From NCBI RefSeq assembly GCF_000024365.1, contig NC_013235.1, forward strand, positions 3,968,001 to 4,032,000: a stretch of 64,000 nt of DNA, given 5' to 3'. The first letter of the stretch is position 1, and every line of letters begins with the position of its first letter. This DNA is from Nakamurella multipartita DSM 44233 (lineage in GTDB: Bacteria; Actinomycetota; Actinomycetes; Mycobacteriales; Nakamurellaceae). The notes beneath the pieces were generated by a model, which was not told where the DNA came from, did no database searches, and worked only from the letters and a program-made list of their open reading frames with translations. Positions 19,218-28,689 of the stretch are shown piece after piece. The position numbers and the translations under genes are program-made.

Positions 19218-19717
19218 TCGCAGGAATCGAATCCTCGTCTCCCAACAGTTCAGGCGAGGTCCAGGCCGGAACGAGCCCAGCGCGTTGAGCGGAGCGCGGC
19301 CACCGGCCAATAGGCCGGGCTCCATGCTGGACTCACCGCACGAGGTGTCACACCTCGCCGCGCACAATCCGGTTGCTGGGAGTCGAGCTGAGATTGTCCA
19401 GAATGGACAGGGTTCGGGGCTAGCCGCGGATCCTCAGTCCGTCGTCGGATGGCTCCACCCCGGTGCCTCGAAAGGCGAACCTGCCGGTGGCGCTCGGTCA
19501 CGCCGGAGATCGCACTGCAGGTGGACCCGGTCACGCCTGTCTGGGTCCCGGCCGCGTCCCGTCGTCGCCCAGTCGTTCAGCCTCATCTGGTGCTGTCCCG
19601 GTTTCGGCACCGACCACGGATGACCGCACGTTTCGGTGCGCGGGCACCCCGGACCGGTAACCGCCGGATGCGGTCCGGGTGCGAACCTTTCCGGCGGACA
19701 CCCGGTGGCCGAGTTGC
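19218..19717. other. Intergenic region, no gene recognised
   Basis: About 500 bp between the response regulator and a membrane-protein gene. Open frames on both strands look like codon shadows without family motifs. The only structure noted is a short hairpin, CCGGCC-AATA-GGCCGG at 19303-19318, which could terminate the regulator transcript. Confidence 0.5.
19303..19318 (+). terminator. Short GC-rich hairpin after the response regulator
   Basis: The inverted repeat CCGGCC with loop AATA lies 85 bp downstream of the stop at 19217. It lacks a U-tract, so terminator activity is uncertain. Confidence 0.3.
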
Positions 19718-20158
19718 CTACCGGTGACGCAGAACAGACAAGAACAAGCCGACCGGGATGCTCACCGCCAGCAGAGCGGCCAACCCGCGGTACAGCATCA
19801 ACTGCCACCGCCGATGGCTCCGCGACCGGCGAACGTGGTACAGGAAAAGGCCCAACGCAGCGGCCAGTCCTGCCCCTCCGACGCCGACGACGAGTGCCGA
19901 GCCGGTCAGCGTTCCGGTGACCACCGCTGCCGAGCCCGCGTTCCACGCGAAAAGTTCCACGACCACCATCGACGGGCTCGGTGCCCGGACGGCGAGCAGC
20001 CACTGACCCACTCCGAGGCCTATCTGGGCGACACCGGCGACGAGCACGAGGTAGGCGGCCACCCAGGACCCGGCGCGGAATCCCGTTGGGCCGGTCACTG
20101 CGGCCACCAGGCCGCCGGCGATGACGCAGCCGAAACCAACAGCGACGAATCCCTCCAT
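19718..20158 (-). CDS. Small integral membrane protein of unknown function
   Basis: The 146-residue protein has four predicted membrane helices: FVAVGFGCVIAGGLVAAVTG, AAYLVLVAGVAQIGLGVGQW, a third in AGSAAVVTGTLTGSALVVGV, and LMLYRGLAALLAVSIPVGLF near the end. A basic loop (HVRRSRSHRRWQ) precedes the last helix. I chose the ATG at 20158 because the hydrophobic protein begins there; an upstream extension to 20422 is possible but low-complexity. No named family was recognised. Confidence 0.6.
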   Translation of the reverse strand: MEGFVAVGFGCVIAGGLVAAVTGPTGFRAGSWVAAYLVLVAGVAQIGLGVGQWLLAVRAPSPSMVVVELFAWNAGSAAVVTGTLTGSALVVGVGGAGLAAALGLFLYHVRRSRSHRRWQLMLYRGLAALLAVSIPVGLFLSVLRHR

Positions 20159-20809
20159 CGAGTCCCACCGCGTCCGCCGATCCTGGGTGGCGAGCCGCTC
20201 TGGGCTCACGTCCAAGTCCCTGATTCCGGATCCGCCATCACCGTCACGCGATGTCCCGGTGGATTGGCATCGAATGCGCCGACACGTCGGCATGGCGGAT
20301 TGCCGGATCTCGGACGGCGCGGAACGCAACGGGCCGAGCACGGTTGCGGCTGCAGACAGCCTTAGCACAAGTGTCGTTGTCGTCAGCGGTCGGTGCCCGC
20401 ACGCCCAGGACGCACCCACCAACCGTGACCCGGCCCAGGTCGATTATCGGAGTGATCAAACCGCGGTCCGGTCGGGAGTCTGACGCTGCGGTGGTCGCCC
20501 CTCGAGAATGCACGGTGGCCTTCGACTCTCGTTGGTCGCCACCGACTTGCGGCCAGACGCCCTTCAACGGCACTGACCGCCTCGCGGCCACGGATGCCAC
20601 CGACGCCTCGAGCCGAGTTGGATGCGGGGTCGCGAGTACGCCCTGGCCCTCCCGCATAGTCACGCCCGATATCGTGAAGAGCCTTGACGTCCAGATGGTT
20701 TGATCGCGGCCGTGCTTCGATGATCGAATGCTAGTGCCGCCCATGCGCTGCTCCCTCTCTTGCCCGCAGGGGTTTCGTCAGCATCACCACAATTACTACA
20801 ATAACCACC
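20159..20809. other. Intergenic region, no gene recognised
   Basis: About 650 bp between the membrane protein and a divergent HTH regulator. No frame shows family motifs or a ribosome site. Its right end contains the regulator's promoter (TACAAT at 20797-20802). Confidence 0.5.
20797..20809 (+). promoter_or_regulatory. -10 box implying a leaderless start
   Basis: TACAAT ends eight bases before the GTG at 20810, which puts the transcription start on the start codon. No ribosome site precedes the GTG. No clear -35 box is visible. Confidence 0.45.
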
Positions 20810-21562
20810 GTGAAAACGAGTGGTTCCGGCCCCCTCGGCCCCATCCCGGTACGGGGACCCGACCCTCACGGTCGGCTCTCCGGCCAACGCGCTGCGGTCC
20901 TCGAGCTCCTCCAACAGCAGGACGTGCCGATGACCATCACTGAGGTCGCCGGAGAGTTCGGCGTGCATCAGAACACCGCACGCGAACATCTCGAAGCCCT
21001 GGCGGGCCGCGGGCTGGCGGTGCGGGCTCAGCAGACAGGCCGCAGCCGCGGCCGGCCAGCCTGGGCCTATGCGGCCGCTGTCGACAACGTCGAGCCCGAC
21101 CAACGGCTCCGCGACTACGCCGGCTTGGCCACGGCGTTGGCTGCGCACCTGAGCCTGACCAGCAACGACCCGGTGCCCGAGGCCGTGCAAGCCGGACGGG
21201 TCTGGGGTCGCGAACTCATCGGTGACGCTCCGATCGCGGCGCCGCGGACATCTGCGGCCAAGGCGAGGCGGCGGATCGTCGAGCTCTTGCGTGACCTAGG
21301 CTTCGATCCTGTGGCGGACCAGTCCGCCCGCTCGGTGAGATTGCGGCGCTGCCCTCTGCTTGATGCCGCCAAGCGATACCCGCAGGTCGTCTGCCAGGTG
21401 CACCTGGGCATCGTTCGCGGGGCCATGGACGTGCTAGGCGGCAGCCCGGAGCGCACTGCGATCACGCCGTTCGCCGAGCCGGGCGCATGTCGACTACAAC
21501 TATTGACCCCGCAACTGCCCACCCGGCCCACGATCGTCGGCGTTCGTGGCGAGACGTGCTGA
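20810..21562 (+). CDS. HTH regulator with Cys-containing C-terminal domain (SufR-like)
   Basis: The 250-residue protein has an N-terminal winged HTH (residues 25-80, LSGQRAAVLELLQQQDVPMT and VHQNTAREHLEALAGRG) and a C-terminal domain with RRCPLLDAAKRYPQVVCQVH. The arrangement Cys-Pro, then Val-Cys-x-x-His, recurs in two other regulators in this window and resembles metal- or Fe-S-binding regulators such as SufR. It stands alone, with a probable leaderless transcript. The ligand and targets are unknown; a redox or NO-sensing role is inference. Confidence 0.75.
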   Translation: MKTSGSGPLGPIPVRGPDPHGRLSGQRAAVLELLQQQDVPMTITEVAGEFGVHQNTAREHLEALAGRGLAVRAQQTGRSRGRPAWAYAAAVDNVEPDQRLRDYAGLATALAAHLSLTSNDPVPEAVQAGRVWGRELIGDAPIAAPRTSAAKARRRIVELLRDLGFDPVADQSARSVRLRRCPLLDAAKRYPQVVCQVHLGIVRGAMDVLGGSPERTAITPFAEPGACRLQLLTPQLPTRPTIVGVRGETC

Positions 21563-21576
21563 TCGGACAGCTTTGA

Positions 21577-22410
21577 CTACTTGCGCTTGGCAACGGTCAA
21601 CAAGACCACGGCGTCTTCGAGTGCTACCAGGTCGTGGCGGCGGTCGGGAACGATGAGCAGATCCCCCGGCGAGCCCTCCCAGGCTTCACCCGCGGAGGCG
21701 AGTCGGACCCGACCTTGCAGGACGTGCACTGTTGCCTCGCCTGGGTTCTCGTGCTCGCTGAGCTTGTTTCCGGCGACGAGTGCGATCATGGTTTGCCGCA
21801 GCACGTTCTCGTGTCCGCCAAAGACCGTGGACGCGCTGCGCCCGCTGGAGACCGATGTCGCGATCGCGAGCTGGTGGCGGGCGAGGGCGGTCAGGGAGGA
21901 TTTGAGCATGTCGGCCTTCGCAGGTTGTGGTTGACCGATCGATTCGGTCTGGACCGTTGGGTCGTCGGGTCGTTGGTCCGGCCAGGTCGGCGGGGCAAGA
22001 CTGGCGTCAAGTCGGCGCAGCTCGTCGCGGTGCAGCGCGCTGAGGTGAGCCAATGTCTGCTCGCCGTCCTCGGTCAGTTGAATGCGGACCATGCGCGCAT
22101 CGTCCGGATGCGGGCCACGGTCCACCAGTCCACGGGCCTGGGCTCGGTTGACCAGCTCCACGACGCTGTGATGGCGCAGCTGAAGCCGGTCCGCGAGCTC
22201 TCGGACCGTCGCCCATTCCCGGTCGGGGAATCCTTTCAGCGCGAGCAGCAGCTGGTACTGCTGGGGGGTGACCCCGTGAGCACGCACCGTTTCCTCGCTG
22301 AAACGCAGGTAGCGGCGGATCCCCGAACGGAACCGGGCGAGCGCCTCGAAGTCGTGCTTCGTCAGCGCCCCCGGGCGGGGCGCCTGAGCGGGTGCCGCAG
22401 CTCTCTTCAC
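21577..22410 (-). CDS. MarR-family regulator fused to a cupin domain
   Basis: The N-terminal half (residues 18-145) is a MarR winged HTH: RFSEETVRAHGVTPQQYQLL, ATVRELADRLQLRHHSVVEL and the wing RGPHPDDARMVRIQLT. The C-terminal 100 residues form a single cupin barrel (IALVAGNKLSEHENPGEATV, HVLQGRVRLA, GDLLIVPDRRHDLVAL). The cupin probably binds the ligand that releases the repressor. It starts with GTG nine bases from a perfect 33-bp palindrome, which implies direct autoregulation and control of the divergent DUF3040 gene. Confidence 0.85.
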   Translation of the reverse strand: MKRAAAPAQAPRPGALTKHDFEALARFRSGIRRYLRFSEETVRAHGVTPQQYQLLLALKGFPDREWATVRELADRLQLRHHSVVELVNRAQARGLVDRGPHPDDARMVRIQLTEDGEQTLAHLSALHRDELRRLDASLAPPTWPDQRPDDPTVQTESIGQPQPAKADMLKSSLTALARHQLAIATSVSSGRSASTVFGGHENVLRQTMIALVAGNKLSEHENPGEATVHVLQGRVRLASAGEAWEGSPGDLLIVPDRRHDLVALEDAVVLLTVAKRK

Positions 22411-22419
22411 CCACCAACT

Positions 22420-22452
22420 CTATCGTATCACGACAATATCGTGATACGATAG
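22420..22452. promoter_or_regulatory. Perfect 14+14 bp palindromic operator
   Basis: CTATCGTATCACGA is followed by a 5-base spacer and its exact reverse complement. It lies between the divergent MarR-cupin gene and the gene at 22501, nine bases from the MarR start. It is AT-richer than its surroundings and probably holds both core promoters. It is the likely MarR-cupin binding site. Confidence 0.8.
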
Positions 22453-22500
22453 ACCTTGGGTGTTGCGGTGTGATCCTCGACCCCTCGTCGGAGGTGCGGT

Positions 22501-22770
22501 GTGCTCAGCGATCACGAGCGGGAGGCGTGGCGCGAACTCGAGCGCCAGTTCACTGCCGGCGAACCGGATCCCGGTGTGCCCTCCTCTCCTGGCCGCGCGA
22601 GTCGTGGGCAGTCAGGGGTTCTCGGCTCGTTACTGATCATGACTGTGCTTTTCCTCGCGGTGATCGAGTTGATGGCCGGTTCGCTCCCTGGTGCGCTCAT
22701 GTTCGGCTCCGTGGGCTGGCTGATCCGGTGGGTTGGGTTGCCCTCCCGTGACGACTCGCCGCCGCCGTGA
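22501..22770 (+). CDS. DUF3040-family small membrane protein
   Basis: The 89-residue protein begins MLSDHEREAWRELERQFTA, the amphipathic DUF3040 start (LS-x-H/R-E), followed by hydrophobic segments GVLGSLLIMTVLFLAVIELM and a short second helix (GALMFGSVGWLIRWVGL). Family function is unknown; members are common in actinobacterial stress clusters. It starts with GTG and is divergent from the MarR-cupin gene across the palindrome. Confidence 0.7.
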   Translation: MLSDHEREAWRELERQFTAGEPDPGVPSSPGRASRGQSGVLGSLLIMTVLFLAVIELMAGSLPGALMFGSVGWLIRWVGLPSRDDSPPP

Positions 22771-22830
22771 CAGATCGCGGCTTCGGGGATTCGTTACTCG
22801 CGACAAGGCGGAAAGTGGAGAGGCAAACCA

Positions 22831-23685
22831 ATGACAATCGGATACATATTCTTGGCAATTGCGGCGGTGGCCGTGGTGCTCCTGGGGTCGAGCGTTCGCG
22901 TGATCACCCAGTTCGAACGAGGCGTCGTGTTCCGCTTCGGACAGCTCCGTTCGGAGATTCGTGGACCGGGGCTGGCCCTGATCGTTCCGTTCGTTGATCG
23001 TCTGCAGAAGGTCAACATGCAGATCATCACGCAACCGGTGCCCGCCCAGGACGGCATCACCAGGGACAACGTCACCGTCCGGGTGGACGCGGTCCTGTAC
23101 TACCGGGTGGTCGACCCGGGACGGGTGGCCGTCGATGTCCAGGACTACGGTTCGGCGATCCTGCAGGTTGCACAGGCCTCGCTCCGCTCGATCATCGGGA
23201 AAAGTGAGCTTGACGACCTTCTTTCCAACCGGGAAAAGCTCAACCAGGGGCTGGAGCTGATGATCGACAACCCGGCCGTCGGGTGGGGGGTGCACATCGA
23301 CCGCGTCGAAATCAAGGACGTCGCGCTGCCCGAGTCGATGAAGCGGTCCATGTCACGGCAGGCGGAAGCCGAACGTGAGCGTCGCTCACGCGTCATCATC
23401 GCCGAGGGCGAGCTGCAGGCGTCGCAGAAGCTGGCAGAGGCGGCGGAGGTCATGGCCGAGCATCCCGCCGCGCTCCAGCTGCGGCTGCTGCAAACCGTGG
23501 TGGAGGTGGCCGCGGAGAAGAACTCCACCCTGGTTCTGCCGTTCCCGGTTGAGCTGCTCCGCTTCCTTGAACGCGCGACTCCCCCGGACACCAGTAGTCG
23601 CGCGCTGAGCACCACGGAATCGTCAGCTTCCGCGAGCAACGGCAAGGACCCAGACATGCTGGATCGAATCTGGACCCGAACGTGA
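22831..23685 (+). CDS. Slipin/stomatin-like SPFH (band 7) protein
   Basis: The 284-residue protein has one N-terminal membrane helix (YIFLAIAAVAVVLLG) and an SPFH domain: ITQFERGVVFRFGQLRSEIR, PGLALIVPFVDRLQKVNMQI and LRSIIGKSELDDLLSNREKL. A long coiled-coil region follows (SRQAEAERERRSRVIIAEGE). Stomatins form membrane microdomain scaffolds and often pair with an NfeD protease partner, which is not seen here. The Ser-rich tail after residue 250 is likely disordered. It lies 60 bp after the DUF3040 gene. Confidence 0.9.
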   Translation: MTIGYIFLAIAAVAVVLLGSSVRVITQFERGVVFRFGQLRSEIRGPGLALIVPFVDRLQKVNMQIITQPVPAQDGITRDNVTVRVDAVLYYRVVDPGRVAVDVQDYGSAILQVAQASLRSIIGKSELDDLLSNREKLNQGLELMIDNPAVGWGVHIDRVEIKDVALPESMKRSMSRQAEAERERRSRVIIAEGELQASQKLAEAAEVMAEHPAALQLRLLQTVVEVAAEKNSTLVLPFPVELLRFLERATPPDTSSRALSTTESSASASNGKDPDMLDRIWTRT

Positions 23686-23775
23686 GACCTCACCTCACCG
23701 TGATCGGCGCCGATTCGTGCACGGTGGGAGCGGCTGTTCCGACGTGGTCGGGGTTGCTCGGCTGGAGACCGTAAG

Positions 23776-24003
23776 ATGCGCATCGCAACGGTTGTCCTCG
23801 TATTCGCCAGCCTCGCCGTGATCCTCTCGCTCCTCGGGATCATGTTGGTGCACTGGCACCGGTTCCGCGCCGAGACCGACCGTTACCGCGCCTGGCAGTC
23901 GGTGTTCGGGCCGCGCGGAGCGAAGGTGGCCCTCACCGTCGGGTTCGTTGCGCTCGCCGTCCTGACCGGGGCCCTCGGTGCCTTCCAGGTGCAACCGACG
24001 TGA
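23776..24003 (+). CDS. Small two-helix membrane protein
   Basis: The 75-residue protein has two membrane helices, IATVVLVFASLAVILSLLGI and VALTVGFVALAVLTGALGAF, joined by a basic loop (HRFRAETDRYRAWQ). No family was recognised. It is 90 bp after the stomatin gene on the same strand and may be co-transcribed. Confidence 0.55.
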   Translation: MRIATVVLVFASLAVILSLLGIMLVHWHRFRAETDRYRAWQSVFGPRGAKVALTVGFVALAVLTGALGAFQVQPT

Positions 24004-24175
24004 TGACACAGGACTGTCTTGCCGAACACGCTCCGCGGCCGGACATCTTCATCATTCCAAGGGGCCAGATTGGAAGAGCAGCTTCCTCGGTCCAGGCTTG
24101 TGGACAAGGTCCGATCGGCTCCGCCCGACGCGGACTCGGAGTCAACGGCACTCGCAGGAAACGGGGATCGGGGCC

Positions 24176-25174
24176 ATGAAGGCGGCGTTGGGATTGTCGG
24201 AATCGGCGACGCGACGGGTGGTGGCGGCAGCGGGCCAGGCACCGTCGCTGTTCAACACCCAGCCGTGGCGGTTCCGGCTCGCCCCCGACCGCATCGAGAT
24301 CCACCCCGACCGGGGTCGCCGGCTGATCGCCCACGACCCCGACGACCGGGAACTACGGATCGCCTGCGGCGCCGCGCTGTTCAACCTCCGGTTGGCCCTG
24401 CACGCGCACGGCGTGACCCCGGTGGTGACCATCCAACCCGGCGAGACCCCGGACGCCCTGGCCGTCATCCGGCCCGGCCCGGTGACCGTGCAATCCCGCG
24501 ACGACGCCGCCCTGTACGCGATGATCGAACGGCGCCGAACCAACCGACAACCCTTCCTGGACGCCGGCGTTCCGGCCAGTGATCGGCGTCTGCTGATCCG
24601 GGCGGCCGCCGACGAGCACACGGTGTTGCACGCCATCGATCACGCAGAACGGACCGGACTCCGGAGCATCGTCGCCGCGGCCGACCGGCGACAACGTGAC
24701 GACCCGGCCTGCCGGGCCGAACTGCAGGCCTGGACCGGGTTCGGGCACCGCCGGCCGGACGGAGTGCCGCTGTCCGCGGCCGGACCCAGACCCGAACCCC
24801 ACGACCCGTGGGCGTACCGGGACCTCGGACGCAGGTTCTCCGGGGTTCGGGTCAGTGACAGTCCGTCCAGAGCCGAACCATTCGTCGTCGTTCTGGCCAC
24901 CGTCAGCGACCGGCCTGCCGAGCAGATACAGGCTGGACAGGCGCTACAGCGGGTGCTTTTGAACGCGACCTCGCTCGGGCTCACCGCGTCCTTCCTGTCC
25001 CAGCCCATCGAGGTCACCGAGAACCGCCGGCAACTGCGCCAGCTCCTACCGTGCCGGTTGCACCCGCAGACCGTTCTGCGTCTGGGGTTCAGCTCGCCTG
25101 TCACGACGTCAACGCCACGACGCGATCCGGCAGACCTCATCGCACGGACTTCGCTGAGCAGTCCTGGCAGGTGA
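24176..25174 (+). CDS. Acg-family nitroreductase-like flavoprotein (copy 1)
   Basis: The 332-residue protein resembles mycobacterial Acg proteins, nitroreductase-fold FMN binders lacking normal reductase activity and induced by hypoxia/NO through DosR. Motifs include AAGQAPSLFNTQPWRFRLA, the IERRRTNRQPFLDA segment and C-terminal AGQALQRVLLNATSLGLTAS and FLSQPIEV. The first 388 bp are nearly identical to the inverted copy at 33600-33988, while the rest is only moderately similar, pointing to gene conversion. The ATG at 24176 is supported by that alignment. Confidence 0.88.
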   Translation: MKAALGLSESATRRVVAAAGQAPSLFNTQPWRFRLAPDRIEIHPDRGRRLIAHDPDDRELRIACGAALFNLRLALHAHGVTPVVTIQPGETPDALAVIRPGPVTVQSRDDAALYAMIERRRTNRQPFLDAGVPASDRRLLIRAAADEHTVLHAIDHAERTGLRSIVAAADRRQRDDPACRAELQAWTGFGHRRPDGVPLSAAGPRPEPHDPWAYRDLGRRFSGVRVSDSPSRAEPFVVVLATVSDRPAEQIQAGQALQRVLLNATSLGLTASFLSQPIEVTENRRQLRQLLPCRLHPQTVLRLGFSSPVTTSTPRRDPADLIARTSLSSPGR

Positions 25175-25370
25175 CCGTCCGGGGTGCAGGAACTCGGCGG
25201 GTGGGTGCGACACCTGTCCTCGACGGGAAATGGGGTGCTGACCTTCCCGCCGACGCCGCCCCCTGATATGGAGACCGATCTGCGCCGTACGGGTGCTGGG
25301 TCGGCACGAATGCTGCTACCCATGGGTGATTCGGTGGCCGCCGCCAGTACCGTTCCGTCGAGATCCTCGG

Positions 25371-27341
25371 CTAGTTCGACCCTTCCGGACGCTGTCGTAT
25401 CGCGGGCAGGAGCCCACCGGCCAGGACCATGCCGACCTGCCGACCCGACAGCCGATGACTGGTGATGTAGTCCCGTCCGCGGGTGGCATTGTGGATCTGG
25501 ACGACCGCGGAGCCCCTGCGCAGCGTGGTCCGCAGATCCTCCAGGATCAGCACGTCGCCCTGCTCGATGCTCCGGTAGTCGTCCGGGTCGGTGAACTCCA
25601 GGGCCAGGACCCCGAAATTCGCCAGGTTCTGCCAATGAATTCGAGCGAACGACACCGCCAGGACGGCCCGCAGACCGAGATAGCGGGGGGCGATCACCGC
25701 GTGTTCCCGGGACGAGCCCTGCCCGTAGTTCGCGCCGGCGACCACAAGGTGTCCGCTGCCGTCCCGGCCGGCCAGCACCCGGTGCGAGTAGCTGTCATCG
25801 AGCTGCCCGAAGGTGAATTCGGCCAGCCTGGGGATGTTGCTGCGATACGGCAGCACCCGGGCGCCGGCCGGCAGGATTTCGTCGGTGGACACGTCATCGC
25901 CGACCTTGAGCGCGACCGGCGCCTCGATCCGACTCGGCAACGGACCGAAATCGGGTAGCGAGGAGATGTTCGGCCCTTTCACCAGCACGATCTGACCGGC
26001 CCGCGGGGCCGGCAGAGGTGGTTCGAGCATGGCGGTGTTCACGCTGGACCGGCTCGGCAGCTCGATCCGCGGGTAGTCGATTCCGAGCAACCCCGGCAAG
26101 TCACGGGGATCGGTGATCCGGCCGGTCAGCGCGGCCGCCGCCGCGGTTTCCGGGGAACACAGATAGACGGAGTCGTCGGTGGTTCCGGATCGCCCCGGAA
26201 AGTTGCGGGGGAAGGTCCGCAGGCTGTTACCGCCGACCGCGGGGGCCTGACCCATCCCGATGCAGCCCATGCAGCCGGATTGGTGCAGCCTGGCCCCCGC
26301 CGCGATCAGGTCGAGGGTGCCGCCCATCTTCGTGAGATCCTGCAGGATCTGCCGGGAGGTCGGGTTGATATCGAAGGACACCCCGGGGTGGGTCTGCCGG
26401 CCGCGCACGATTGCGGCGACGACGGCGAAGTCGCGCAGCCCCGGGTTGGCCGACGACCCGACCACGACCTGCTGCACATCCCGGCCGGCCACCTCGTGCA
26501 CGGGGTGCACGTTGCCCGGTGAACTGGGCAGTGCGATCAACGGTTCCAGGGTGGAAAGATCGATGGTCTCGGCGATGTCATACGTGGCGTCGTCGTCGGC
26601 GACCAGCTCGACGAAGTCGTCCTCCCGCCGCTCCGCCCGCAGGAACGTCCGGACCTGGTCGTCCGCCGGGAACACCGTGGTGGTGGCGCCGAGTTCCGCG
26701 CCCATGTTCGCGATGACATGTCGGTCCATCGCGGTCAGCCGGGCCAGCCCCGGACCGTGATACTCGATGATCCGGTTCACGCCGCCCTTGACGCCGTGTC
26801 GGCGGAGCATCTCCAGGATGACGTCCTTCGCGCTCACCCAGGCCGGCAGCGCACCGGTCAGCCGGACACCCCAGATCTGCGGCATCCGCAGGTAGACCGG
26901 TTCACCGGCGATGGCCGTGGCCACCTCGATGCCGCCGAGCCCGATCGCCAGCATGCCCAGCGAGCCGGCGGCCGGGGTGTGACTGTCCGAGCCGACCATC
27001 GTCTTCCCCGGGATCCCGAATCGCTGCATGTGGGTGGGGTGCGAAACCCCGTTGCCGGCCTTGGAGTACCACAGCCCGAACCGTTGGCAGGCCGACCGCA
27101 GGAAGGCGTGGTCCTCGGCGTTCTTGCTGTCGGTCTGTAGCAGGTTGTGGTCGACGTACTGCACGGAAACCTCGGTGCGGGCCCGGTCGAGCCCGAGGGC
27201 TTCCAGCTCCAGCATCACCATGGTGCCGGTGGCGTCCTGGGTGAGGGTCTGGTCGATCCGGATCCCGACCTCCCGTCCGGGGGTCATCTCCCCGGACACC
27301 AGATGGGTGGCGATCAGCTTCTGGGCGACGTTGCGTCCCAT
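25371..27341 (-). CDS. Aconitate hydratase (Aquifex-type/LeuC-like single chain)
   Basis: The 656-residue protein is an aconitase-superfamily [4Fe-4S] hydratase. Motifs include MVGSDSHTPAAGSLGMLAIG, VVGSSANPGLRDFAVVA, the cluster segment HQSGCMGCIGMGQAP, and in the swivel domain GDDVSTDEILPAG and GQGSSREHAVIAPRYLGLRA. It is shorter than the AcnA type of about 900 residues and matches the shorter class. The ATG at 27341 follows GAGGAG with seven bases between. It is last in a leftward series with the FAD reductase and transaldolase genes. Confidence 0.87.
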   Translation of the reverse strand: MGRNVAQKLIATHLVSGEMTPGREVGIRIDQTLTQDATGTMVMLELEALGLDRARTEVSVQYVDHNLLQTDSKNAEDHAFLRSACQRFGLWYSKAGNGVSHPTHMQRFGIPGKTMVGSDSHTPAAGSLGMLAIGLGGIEVATAIAGEPVYLRMPQIWGVRLTGALPAWVSAKDVILEMLRRHGVKGGVNRIIEYHGPGLARLTAMDRHVIANMGAELGATTTVFPADDQVRTFLRAERREDDFVELVADDDATYDIAETIDLSTLEPLIALPSSPGNVHPVHEVAGRDVQQVVVGSSANPGLRDFAVVAAIVRGRQTHPGVSFDINPTSRQILQDLTKMGGTLDLIAAGARLHQSGCMGCIGMGQAPAVGGNSLRTFPRNFPGRSGTTDDSVYLCSPETAAAAALTGRITDPRDLPGLLGIDYPRIELPSRSSVNTAMLEPPLPAPRAGQIVLVKGPNISSLPDFGPLPSRIEAPVALKVGDDVSTDEILPAGARVLPYRSNIPRLAEFTFGQLDDSYSHRVLAGRDGSGHLVVAGANYGQGSSREHAVIAPRYLGLRAVLAVSFARIHWQNLANFGVLALEFTDPDDYRSIEQGDVLILEDLRTTLRRGSAVVQIHNATRGRDYITSHRLSGRQVGMVLAGGLLPAIRQRPEGSN

Positions 27342-27456
27342 GGGTTTACTCCTCGTCATCCCCGGGCGCACAAGGGATTCGTTTCGGCACCGCGGTTCTG
27401 CCATCGGATGGCGTGATGCAAGAACCGCCGGCCGTTTCGGGTGGGCGGATCGGCGG

Positions 27457-28689
27457 TCAGGACTCGAGGAGGGCCTCCAACGGGGTCCGGGGATCGGTGA
27501 GTCGGCCGACGTCGATCGTCTCGCCGGTCTTGATCAGCGCCGCGATGGTATCGGTGACGTCCCAGGTGTTGACATTCATTCCGGCCAGTAGCCGGCCGCG
27601 CTGAAGCCAGAATGCGATGAACTCGCCGCTGCCGACCTCGCCACGGAGGACGACCTGGTCGTAGCCGCCGGGTTGGGTGTATCCGGTGTATTCCATGCTC
27701 AGGTCGTACTGGTCGGTGAAGAAGTACGGCAACCGGTCGTACGCGGCGTCCTGGCCGAGCATCGATCGGGCGGCGACCGGGCTCTGGTGCAGGGCGTTGG
27801 CCCAGTGCTCCACCCGCAGGTGACGGCGCAGCAGCGGGTGGTAAGCGTTCGCGACATCCCCTGCGGCATAAACATCGTCGTGGGAAGTGTGCAGGTGCTC
27901 ATCGACCCAGATGCCGTTGTCGATCTTCAATCCGGCCTGCTCGGCCAGGTGCGTGTTGGGGGTGATGCCGGCTCCGATGATGACGTCGTCCGCGGGGATG
28001 TGACTGCCGTCGGTCAGTTGTACGCCGGTCGCGTGGTCGCCCTCGCCGGTGATCTCGGCGGTCTGCACACCACACCGCAGGTGTACCCCGTTCCGACGGT
28101 GCAGGTCGGTGAGGATCTGCGCGACCTGGACGCCCAGCACCCGCAGCAGCGGCAGCCCCCCTGCTTCCAGGACGGTGACCTCGATCCCCGCGGCCCGGGC
28201 CGCAGCCGCGGTTTCCAGGCCGATCCAACCGCCGCCGATGATCGCGACGCGGGAGGCGGTGCGGAACATCACCTTGATCCGATCGCTGTCATCGAGTCGC
28301 CGCAGGTACCGTCCGCGGCCCGAAACGGCGCCGGGTATGTCGAGTCGCCGCGGCGAGGACCCGGTGGTCAGCAGCAACTTTCGGTAGCCGAGTTGACTTC
28401 CGTCGGCGAGGGTCACCTCGTGCCCGGCCGGGTCGATCCCGCTGACCGCGACGCCGGTGCGCAAATCGATGCCCTGGTCGGCATACCAGTGCCGGGGATG
28501 CACGAACGTGGCGTCCCGGTCGGCCCGGCCCATCAGATAGTCCTTGGACAGCGGCGGCCGCTCATACGGGGGGTCGGTTTCCTCCCCGATCAACACCACC
28601 CGGCCGGTGAAGCCCTCCTCGCGCAGCGTCTGCGCGGCGGTGGCCCCGGCCAGACCGGCTCCGACGATGACGAACGGGTCATCAGGCAT
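27457..28689 (-). CDS. NAD(P)/FAD-dependent ferredoxin reductase-like oxidoreductase
   Basis: The 410-residue protein has two Rossmann motifs, [20 protein letters not shown] for FAD and [20 protein letters not shown] for NAD(P)H, and the FAD-closing motif VYAAGDVAN. The C-terminal domain (about 315-410) matches rhodocoxin/putidaredoxin reductase-type enzymes that reduce ferredoxins. It overlaps the end of the transaldolase gene by eight bases, so it is translationally coupled. The ferredoxin made at 36065 is a possible partner, which is inference. Confidence 0.9.
   Translation of the reverse strand: MPDDPFVIVGAGLAGATAAQTLREEGFTGRVVLIGEETDPPYERPPLSKDYLMGRADRDATFVHPRHWYADQGIDLRTGVAVSGIDPAGHEVTLADGSQLGYRKLLLTTGSSPRRLDIPGAVSGRGRYLRRLDDSDRIKVMFRTASRVAIIGGGWIGLETAAAARAAGIEVTVLEAGGLPLLRVLGVQVAQILTDLHRRNGVHLRCGVQTAEITGEGDHATGVQLTDGSHIPADDVIIGAGITPNTHLAEQAGLKIDNGIWVDEHLHTSHDDVYAAGDVANAYHPLLRRHLRVEHWANALHQSPVAARSMLGQDAAYDRLPYFFTDQYDLSMEYTGYTQPGGYDQVVLRGEVGSGEFIAFWLQRGRLLAGMNVNTWDVTDTIAALIKTGETIDVGRLTDPRTPLEALLES

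Noticed and set aside
19434-20168. 244-codon minus-strand frame overlapping the membrane protein
   Set aside because: The hydrophobic membrane-protein frame (19718-20158) is the better coding choice; the other is Arg/Pro-rich.
20244-20744. 166-codon minus-strand frame in the gap before the HTH regulator
   Set aside because: No ribosome site, no recognisable motif and unusual composition; treated as non-coding.
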